Shown here: in pieces, positions 1 through 4,693 of the stretch | Position numbering within the stretch: the stretch's first letter is position 1 | Layout of the letters: each line of letters begins with the position of its first letter | Origin: Halieaceae bacterium UBA6060 | GTDB taxonomy: Bacteria > Pseudomonadota > Gammaproteobacteria > Pseudomonadales > Halieaceae | Assembly (NCBI GenBank): GCA_002428935.1 | Contig: DIYG01000060.1 | Location: 1-6,893 of the forward strand | DNA: 6,893 bases | Direction of reading: 5' to 3' | Made by a program: the position numbers and the translations under genes | Notes under the pieces: generated by a model | Told to the model about the DNA's origin: nothing | Seen by the model: the letters and a program-made list of their open reading frames with translations, nothing else | The model's database searches: none

Positions 1-46
1 GGCGTTAAGCCGCGCGCGAGTCTTTCAGCCCTCAGGCGTTCCCACC

Positions 47-907
47 ATGACGGTTACCACGCTGGACTGCGCCGGCCGCGTGCTCGATTTGTCGACGCCC
101 GCGGTTATGGGCGTCCTCAACATTACCCCCGATTCCTTTTCCGACGGCGGACACTTTTTTACAAAGGGCGGTGCCAACCTCGATAGAGTTCGCCGATCAG
201 CGGCGGCTATGGTTGAGGCCGGTGCTAGCTTGCTTGATGTGGGTGGCGAGTCCACCCGTCCCGGAGCGCAACCGGTTTCCGAGCAGGAAGAACTGGATCG
301 TGTGCTTCCGGTTATTGAAGCGCTCACCCAAGACCTGGATGCGGTGGTGTCCCTGGATAGCAGCAGCCCTCGCCTGATGCGGGAGGGAAGTTCGGCGGGG
401 GTAGGTCTCCTCAATGATGTCCGCGCCCTGCAACGCCCCGGTGCGCTGACTGCCGCCGTCGAAACAGGGCTGCCCGTTTGTCTTATGCATATGCAGGGTG
501 ATCCCGGGTCCATGCAGAACGCGCCTCGCTATGACGATGTCATTGAGGACGTTGCAGGTTTTCTTGAGGAGCGCCGAGAGGCCTGCATCGCCGCCGGAAT
601 CCCCCGGACAAGAATTCTCCTGGATCCCGGATTCGGCTTTGGCAAATCTCTTGAGCACAATCTGCAACTCCTGACCGGTCTCAACAGATTGACCTCGTTG
701 GGCGCGCCGTTGTTGGTCGGTTTATCCCGCAAATCCATCATTGGTAAACTCACGGGGCGCCCCGTGGATGAACGTCTGGCGGGCAGTCTGGCCCTGGCGA
801 TGCTCGCGCTGCAGCAGGGAGCTGCTATTGTCCGAGTCCACGATGTGCGTGAGACCGTCGACGTACTACAAATTCTTCAAGCCGCAACGGCGGTAGAGAA
901 CCCATGA
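47..907 (+). CDS. folP: Dihydropteroate synthase
   Basis: Cytoplasmic enzyme that condenses 6-hydroxymethyl-7,8-dihydropterin pyrophosphate with p-aminobenzoate to give dihydropteroate in folate synthesis; it is the sulfonamide target. The 286-residue protein is a single TIM-barrel domain of normal length (E. coli about 282). Family landmarks are in order: NITPDSFSDGG (25-35), DVGGESTRPGA (64-74), LPVCLMHMQG (142-151), LLDPGFGFGK (191-200), LSRKS (226-230) and RVHD (263-266). From memory of the E. coli enzyme, D104, N123, D193, K229, R263 and H265 match its pterin and pyrophosphate ligands. ATG 47 is the only start codon in this frame within the window; upstream the frame stays open to the edge, and the ribosome site is weak. 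The stop overlaps the glmM start (ATGA), suggesting translational coupling. The gene normally follows ftsH, which would lie just left of the window. Confidence 0.97.
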   Translation: MTVTTLDCAGRVLDLSTPAVMGVLNITPDSFSDGGHFFTKGGANLDRVRRSAAAMVEAGASLLDVGGESTRPGAQPVSEQEELDRVLPVIEALTQDLDAVVSLDSSSPRLMREGSSAGVGLLNDVRALQRPGALTAAVETGLPVCLMHMQGDPGSMQNAPRYDDVIEDVAGFLEERREACIAAGIPRTRILLDPGFGFGKSLEHNLQLLTGLNRLTSLGAPLLVGLSRKSIIGKLTGRPVDERLAGSLALAMLALQQGAAIVRVHDVRETVDVLQILQAATAVENP

Positions 908-2259
908 AAAAACGATACTTTGGCACCGATGGTATTCGCGGTCTTGTTGGGGAAGCGCCGATCACCCCTGACTTTGTTCTCAAACTCGGCTGGGCCTGTG
1001 GTCGGGTATTCAGTCGCAACCTCGCCGATGGGCAGCGCTGCAGCGTCATCATTGGGAAAGACACGCGGGTTTCGGGGTATATGTTTGAGTCCGCCCTGGA
1101 AGCGGGGCTGGTGGCCGCGGGAGTCGATGTAAAGCTTCTTGGGCCCATGCCAACACCGGCCGTAGCCCTCATGACTCGCAGCCAGAATGCCGACGCAGGC
1201 ATCGTCATCAGTGCATCGCACAACCCCTACTACGACAACGGCATTAAATTTTTCTCCGCCAGCGGCTCAAAGCTACCTGACGAAATCGAGCTTGCCATTG
1301 AGGCGGAGCTCGAAGAGACCCTGGTCTGCGTGCCCTCCGACCAGATTGGCAAGGTGCTGCGGCTGGTCGATGCGGCGGGCCGCTATATTGAGTTTTGCAA
1401 ATCCACGGTGCCCGAGGGCTTCAGTCTGCGGGGCATGAAGATCGCCGTCGACTGCGCTCACGGGGCCACGTACTCCATCGCCCCCAGCGTATTGGCGGAG
1501 CTCGGTGCCGAGGTGTTACCCCTGGGAGTGACACCAGATGGCTTTAATATCAACGAAAAGGTGGGTTCCACCCATATGGACACCCTCGCCGAAGTGGTGC
1601 GCGATCGAGGCTGTGACCTCGGTATCGCCTACGATGGGGATGGTGATCGAGTCCTCTTTGTCGACGACCAGGGTTCGCAGGTCGATGGGGATCAGCTTTT
1701 GTTTGTGATCGCCATGCACCGTCTACGTCAGGGCCGCTCCGACGCCGGCGTGGTCGGCACACAGATGTCTAACCTTGGCCTGGAGCTGGCGCTCCGCGAA
1801 GAGGGGTTGCAGTTGGTTCGCGCCAAAGTTGGTGATCGGTATGTCCGTGAGCTCATGGAGCGACAGGGCTGGCATCTCGGGGGGGAGTCCTCGGGCCACA
1901 TTATCTGCTCTGATGTCACCACCACCGGTGATGGCATCGTCGCTTCGCTGCAGGTGTTGCACGCGTTGGGTGGTGGTGAACACAAACTGAGTGATGAGCT
2001 GATGAAAGTTCCCCTCCTGCCGCAAACCATGATCAATGTACGGGTGCCCCCGGGAACCGCGGTGGAGGAGCAGCCCGCGGTTGCCGCTGCGGTGGAAGAT
2101 ACGGAAGCCGAGCTTGGACAGAATGGGCGAGTGCTTCTTCGTCCTTCAGGTACGGAACCAGTAGTTCGGGTCATGGTAGAAGGGCGCGACGCCGAGCAGG
2201 TAGAGACCTTGTGTCAGTCCCTGGCTCAAGCCGTCGAAGGGGCTCTGGCGGCCGCTTGA
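904..2259 (+). CDS. glmM: Phosphoglucosamine mutase
   Basis: Converts glucosamine-6-phosphate to glucosamine-1-phosphate in the cytoplasm, the step before GlmU makes UDP-N-acetylglucosamine for peptidoglycan and lipopolysaccharide. The 451-residue protein has the four-domain alpha-D-phosphohexomutase layout. It starts with KRYFGTDGIRG (3-13). The phosphoserine loop is ISASHNP (102-108), with catalytic Ser105 (E. coli Ser102). The Mg2+ loop is DGDGDR (244-249), the sugar-binding loop GGESSGH (326-332), and the phosphate-binding loop RPSGTEPVVRV (413-423). The start ATG shares four bases with the end of folP, so it is probably translated by coupling; there is no strong ribosome site of its own. 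The family is usually activated by phosphorylation of the active serine. Length and motifs are ordinary, and I see no defect. Confidence 0.98.
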   Translation: MKKRYFGTDGIRGLVGEAPITPDFVLKLGWACGRVFSRNLADGQRCSVIIGKDTRVSGYMFESALEAGLVAAGVDVKLLGPMPTPAVALMTRSQNADAGIVISASHNPYYDNGIKFFSASGSKLPDEIELAIEAELEETLVCVPSDQIGKVLRLVDAAGRYIEFCKSTVPEGFSLRGMKIAVDCAHGATYSIAPSVLAELGAEVLPLGVTPDGFNINEKVGSTHMDTLAEVVRDRGCDLGIAYDGDGDRVLFVDDQGSQVDGDQLLFVIAMHRLRQGRSDAGVVGTQMSNLGLELALREEGLQLVRAKVGDRYVRELMERQGWHLGGESSGHIICSDVTTTGDGIVASLQVLHALGGGEHKLSDELMKVPLLPQTMINVRVPPGTAVEEQPAVAAAVEDTEAELGQNGRVLLRPSGTEPVVRVMVEGRDAEQVETLCQSLAQAVEGALAAA

Positions 2260-2294
2260 AGGTCCTGTTTTTCGTCTTGCTCAAGGAGGGTGCC

Positions 2295-2351
2295 ATGGGT
2301 ATCATTGCGCGCCCTCGCAAAGCGGAGGTTTGCCGATGCGCCAGCCGTTAG
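2295..2351 (+). CDS. Possible 18-codon leader ORF overlapping the tpiA start
   Basis: A short frame, MGIIARPRKAEVCRCASR, begins at an ATG preceded by a near-perfect Shine-Dalgarno, AAGGAGGG (2283-2290), five bases after its AGGAGG core. It runs through the tpiA ribosome site and start codon in another frame and stops at TAG 2349-2351, sixteen bases past the A of the tpiA ATG. The initiation signal looks stronger than that of most real genes here. The layout would allow translational coupling, or masking, of tpiA by ribosomes on the leader. I do not recognise the peptide. It could equally be a chance ATG after a useful purine-rich stretch; no conservation evidence is available from one sequence. 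Confidence 0.35.
   Translation: MGIIARPRKAEVCRCASR
2324..2328 (+). promoter_or_regulatory. Ribosome binding site that fixes the tpiA start
   Basis: GGAGG lies seven bases before ATG 2336, good spacing for that codon. A TTG two codons further upstream (2330) is in frame but sits one base after the GGAGG, too close for initiation. The protein from ATG 2336 begins MRQPLVMANWK, matching the usual amino terminus of bacterial triosephosphate isomerases. Confidence 0.75.
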
Positions 2352-3091
2352 TCATGGCTAATTGGAAAATGAACGGTAATTCGGCGGCTAACCGCGAATT
2401 GCTCAAGGCTTTGCAGGCGGAATTTGCTCGCCGGGGGGCCGAGGTAAGCACCAAGACCTCTGTGATCTGCCCGCCGTATCCGTATCTGACCCAGGTGGCG
2501 GAAATGTTGCAGGGCTCATCCATGCAGTTGGGGGCCCAGGACTGTAGCCATTCTGCTCCTGGTGCCTATACCGGTGAAGTGGCCGCGCCCATGTTGGCAG
2601 ACCTGGGTTGCCGTTGGGTGGTGATCGGGCATTCCGAGCGGCGGCAGTACCACCAGGAGTCGGATGCTTTGGTGGCGGCGAAGCTGGTTGCTGCACAACG
2701 AGCAGACCTGATGCCTGTGGTATGCGTGGGCGAGACTCTGGAGCAGCGTGAGGCCGGTGAGGCCGAGGACGTTGTCGCCAGTCAGCTCCGAGGAGCGTTG
2801 GCGGACTTACCGGATCTGCGGGAAGTCGTCGTAGCCTATGAGCCCGTCTGGGCGATTGGTACTGGCCAGACGGCGACGCCGGAACTGGCCCAGGAGATGC
2901 ACAGCCAGATTCGCGATGTGTTGCGCGAGCTGGATGAGAACAACGCCGAGGGTATTCGCTTGCTCTACGGTGGTAGCGTGAAGGCCGATAACGCAGCGTC
3001 GTTGTTTGCCATGACAGATATTGATGGCGCCCTGGTGGGCGGCGCGTCTCTGGACGCGGAAGCCTTTGCGACTATTGTCGCGGCGGCGTAA
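2336..3091 (+). CDS. tpiA: Triosephosphate isomerase
   Basis: Interconverts dihydroxyacetone phosphate and glyceraldehyde-3-phosphate in glycolysis and gluconeogenesis; a cytoplasmic dimer of TIM barrels. Read from ATG 2336 it is 251 residues (E. coli 255). The active site is complete: N9 and K11 in MANWKMNG, electrophile H99 in VIGHSERR (96-103), catalytic base E169 followed by flexible loop 6 in YEPVWAIGTG (168-177), and the phosphate-binding YGGSV (211-215) and VGGASL (234-239). A family-typical dimer-contact stretch, PGAYTGE, is at 75-81. It lies 76 bases after glmM and 17 before secG, with no terminator on either side, so it is probably co-transcribed with both. Its placement here resembles Pseudomonas-type genomes rather than E. 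coli, where tpiA is elsewhere. The upstream leader frame may affect its translation. Confidence 0.98.
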   Translation: MRQPLVMANWKMNGNSAANRELLKALQAEFARRGAEVSTKTSVICPPYPYLTQVAEMLQGSSMQLGAQDCSHSAPGAYTGEVAAPMLADLGCRWVVIGHSERRQYHQESDALVAAKLVAAQRADLMPVVCVGETLEQREAGEAEDVVASQLRGALADLPDLREVVVAYEPVWAIGTGQTATPELAQEMHSQIRDVLRELDENNAEGIRLLYGGSVKADNAASLFAMTDIDGALVGGASLDAEAFATIVAAA

Positions 3092-3108
3092 GTAGGAAAA
3101 AGAAGACG

Positions 3109-3549
3109 ATGAGCGCGGAATTGATAGAACAGCTTGTTCTGGTATCGCACTTGCTGCTGTCCCTGGCGATCATTGGACTGATCATGTTGCAGCAGGGCAA
3201 GGGTGCGGAGATGGGGGCATCTTTCGGCGCGGGCGCGTCGCAGACCCTGTTTGGCAGTGGAGGTGGTGGTAATGTCCTCACCCGCGCTACGGCCTGGATG
3301 GTTGCGCTGTTTTTTGCCACGAGCTTTGGTCTCGCGGTTATCGCCAAGAACAAGGTTGGTAGCAGCACCGTGATGGACATTCCGCTGCCGACGGAACAGG
3401 TAGAAACAACGCTGGACGAAATGCCTCAGGCTATGGAAGATAGCGCGCCGGTGCTTGAGGGTGAGTTGCCCACCGTCGATGACGGAGAGTCCGCGTTTAC
3501 CGTAGACGAGGGCACTACGAACAGTGACCTGCCGTTGCTCGAGGAGTAA
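3109..3549 (+). CDS. secG: Protein translocase subunit SecG
   Basis: Inner-membrane component of the SecYEG channel that assists SecA-driven protein export. Two hydrophobic helices, about residues 7-27 and 59-79, flank the conserved cytoplasmic loop LQQGKGAEMGASFGAGAS (27-44) plus TLFG and LTRATA (57-62), the family signature. The protein is 146 residues, longer than the 110 of E. coli SecG. The extra length is a carboxy-terminal tail: after K82 there are 17 Asp/Glu and no Lys/Arg through residue 146, a low-complexity acidic and probably disordered stretch. The start has a modest ribosome site (AGGA 3094-3097, and GAAGA next to the ATG). It is followed 31 bases later by tRNA-Leu(GAG), the same secG/leucine-tRNA arrangement as E. 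coli secG-leuU, so both are likely on one transcript. Confidence 0.96.
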   Translation: MSAELIEQLVLVSHLLLSLAIIGLIMLQQGKGAEMGASFGAGASQTLFGSGGGGNVLTRATAWMVALFFATSFGLAVIAKNKVGSSTVMDIPLPTEQVETTLDEMPQAMEDSAPVLEGELPTVDDGESAFTVDEGTTNSDLPLLEE

Positions 3550-3580
3550 GTCTCCGCGAGACGGTGGCGAAAAAGCATAT

Positions 3581-3666
3581 GCCGAAGTGGTGGAATTGGT
3601 AGACACGCTATCTTGAGGGGGTAGTGCGCACTGCGCGTGGGGGTTCAAGTCCCCCCTTCGGCACCA
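3581..3666 (+). tRNA. tRNA-Leu (anticodon GAG)
   Basis: 86 bases including an encoded CCA (3664-3666). The acceptor GCCGAAG (3581-3587) pairs with CTTCGGC (3656-3662), and A3663 is the discriminator, the A73 expected for leucine tRNAs. The anticodon stem CTATC/GGTAG (3608-3612/3620-3624) has one G-U pair and encloses the loop TTGAGGG with anticodon GAG at 3615-3617, reading CUC and CUU. A long class II variable arm (about 3625-3638) and a T stem of five G-C pairs around TTCAAGT (3644-3650) complete it. It corresponds in position and sequence to E. coli leuU. No promoter is visible in the 31 bases after secG, so it is probably processed from the upstream operon transcript. Confidence 0.97.
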
Positions 3667-3728
3667 ATTTGACAGGCCCGTGAATCGTTGCGAGCTTGCG
3701 ATAGAAAGCCGCGTTTCAAGCATTGTTG

Positions 3729-3757
3729 AAAGGTCGTAGAAATCTGCAGCGACTTTT
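3729..3757 (+). terminator. Weak candidate terminator after tRNA-Leu
   Basis: AAAGGTCG (3729-3736) can pair with CGACTTTT (3750-3757), eight pairs with one G-U, around a 13-base loop, and the stem's 3' side is itself a four-T run. Nothing better separates the folP-to-tRNA-Leu unit from the next promoter. The long loop and short T run make it a poor intrinsic terminator. It also competes with the inverted repeat TTTCAA/TTGAAA (3714-3719/3726-3731). Confidence 0.22.
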
Positions 3758-3790
3758 ACCGAAACAGTGTTTTTATAGGCCAAACTGGCC

Positions 3791-3819
3791 TTGCGTGGTC
3801 CTGGGGGCGCCCCTATAAT
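3791..3819 (+). promoter_or_regulatory. Sigma70-type promoter of the initiator tRNA gene
   Basis: An exact -10 TATAAT (3814-3819) follows a partial -35 TTGCGT (3791-3796) at the optimal 17-base spacing. The bases after the -10 (ACGCGGC, 3820-3826) form a G+C-rich discriminator, a hallmark of stable-RNA promoters under stringent (ppGpp/DksA) control. Transcription would begin near 3826, giving a leader of about 77 bases to be removed by RNase P. A T-rich run (3770-3777) upstream may act as a partial UP element. Two palindromes sit in the promoter: AGGCCA/TGGCCT (3777-3782/3786-3791), touching the -35, and GGGGCGCCCC (3804-3813), filling the spacer up to the -10. Confidence 0.75.
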
Positions 3820-3902
3820 ACGCGGCCTCTCGCAGGGGCAGCTTAAGGGGCTGCGCCGCAAGACAGCACCAACGGGTGTGGTTTTGTAGAGAGAAGTATT
3901 GA

Positions 3903-3979
<77 letters not shown>

Positions 3980-4015
3980 ACAACACCGCTAGCTCCCATG
4001 ACCGGCGGTGGAACT

Positions 4016-4042
4016 AAAGAGGCCCCTTTATGGGGCCTTTTT
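4016..4042 (+). terminator. Intrinsic terminator after the initiator tRNA
   Basis: GGCCCC (4021-4026) pairs with GGGGCC (4032-4037) around a five-base loop. The stem extends outward through AAAGA/TTTTT (4016-4020/4038-4042), one pair being G-U, so the A and T tracts also make it partly bidirectional. It is a textbook rho-independent terminator. It is preceded by a weaker hairpin, CACCGC/GCGGTG (3984-3989/4005-4010), in the tRNA 3' trailer. Its position between the tRNA and rimP implies that only part of transcription continues into the nusA operon, unless rimP has a promoter of its own. Confidence 0.88.
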
Positions 4043-4074
4043 GTTATTTGGGGTTGTGCTGCTGCGGTGAGTTT
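4029..4074 (+). repeat. Imperfect direct repeat, copy 1 (terminator 3' arm and beyond)
   Basis: This segment starts in the terminator loop and contains its 3' arm, the T tract and about 30 further bases. It aligns with 4122-4169, about 93 bases downstream, at 40 of 48 columns (six mismatches and two single-base gaps by hand alignment). Shared landmarks are the run CCTTTTTGTT and the following TTTGGGG and TTGTG blocks. Confidence 0.7.
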
Positions 4075-4121
4075 AGCCGCGAGGGCACTGAGCAGATTTG
4101 CCGGCAGAGAGCCGCGGGCGC

Positions 4122-4169
4122 TATGGGTCCTTTTTGTTGTTTGGGGGTTGTGATGTTGCCGCGAGCTTT
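4122..4169 (+). repeat. Imperfect direct repeat, copy 2 (terminator arm without its partner)
   Basis: The second copy reads TATGGGTCCTTTTTGTT and onward, ending 31 bases before the rimP ATG. The T5 tract is intact, but no matching GGACCC-type 5' arm lies just upstream, so it cannot form a local terminator hairpin. Its GGGTCC could pair with the 5' arm of the real terminator (GGCCCC) with one mismatch across about 100 bases. It is probably a decayed partial duplication; a regulatory role is only speculation. Confidence 0.65.
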
Positions 4170-4200
4170 TGGCAGCGCTTGCGTTGTTGATGGAATGTAG

Positions 4201-4656
4201 ATGAGTGCTCGGGAGAACAAACTACAGGCATTGCTCAGTCCTACGGTAGAGGCGCTGGGTTTTGAGTTGTGGGGCCTGGAGCACCTGACCCAGGGTAAAC
4301 ACAGCCTGCTAAGGCTCTATATCGAGTCGGAGGCAGGTGTACAGGTCGACGACTGCGCCAAGGTCAGCGCGCAGGTGGGCGCCCTGTTGGATGTGGAAGA
4401 ACCGATTAGCGGTGAGTATGTCCTTGAGGTGTCCTCCCCTGGCCTTGATCGTCGGTTGTTTCGCCTCGATCAGTACCCGTCTTACGTAGGCGAGGAGCTG
4501 GAAGTTCGTTTGCGTACGCCCTTTGAGGGACGGCGTAAGTTCAAGGGCGTCCTGCGTGGCGTCGAGGGCGAAGACATCGTCCTGTTGGTGGACGATCATG
4601 AGTACCTGTTGCCCTTTGGCGACGTGGACCGCGCGCAGTTGACCCTGCGCATCTGA
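4201..4656 (+). CDS. rimP: Ribosome maturation factor RimP
   Basis: Assists late assembly of the 30S subunit, binding pre-30S particles around the S12/S19 region. At 151 residues it matches the family (E. coli 150). The amino-terminal alpha/beta domain (about 1-84) carries PTVEALGFELWGLE (14-27), RLYIESEAGVQVDDC (38-52) and the signature LEVSSPGLDRRLF (75-87). The carboxy-terminal SH3-like domain spans about 88-151. A TAG codon directly before the ATG (4198-4200) closes the frame, so the start cannot lie further upstream. The ribosome site is weak (only GGA near 4192-4194), suggesting modest translation. It is the first protein gene of the rimP-nusA-infB operon, 37 bases ahead of nusA. Confidence 0.97.
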   Translation: MSARENKLQALLSPTVEALGFELWGLEHLTQGKHSLLRLYIESEAGVQVDDCAKVSAQVGALLDVEEPISGEYVLEVSSPGLDRRLFRLDQYPSYVGEELEVRLRTPFEGRRKFKGVLRGVEGEDIVLLVDDHEYLLPFGDVDRAQLTLRI

Positions 4657-4673
4657 GCAATCCCCGGGATTGC
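4657..4673 (+). other. Compact hairpin between rimP and nusA
   Basis: GCAATCC (4657-4663) and GGATTGC (4667-4673) form a perfect seven-pair stem with a three-base loop, beginning on the base after the rimP stop codon. There is no T tract, so it is not an intrinsic terminator. It may slow ribosome passage, protect a 3' end, or serve as a processing site or protein-binding site ahead of nusA. Confidence 0.55.
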
Positions 4674-4693
4674 GGAGATGAGGTTGAGAAAGA

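Noticed and set aside
1..46. Possible end of ftsH (TAA at 6-8)
   Set aside because: Synteny predicts ftsH just to the left, but only about two codons would be visible and no residues can be matched, so no feature is called; the stretch is also open in the folP frame.
2330..2335. TTG start for tpiA two codons upstream
   Set aside because: It lies one base after GGAGG, too close to initiate, whereas ATG 2336 has seven-base spacing and gives the family's usual amino terminus.
3669..3674. Exact TTGACA right after the tRNA-Leu CCA, a possible -35 box
   Set aside because: No acceptable -10 lies 15-19 bases downstream (the 17-base position reads GAGCTT). The TATAAT promoter at 3791-3819 is far better placed for the next gene.
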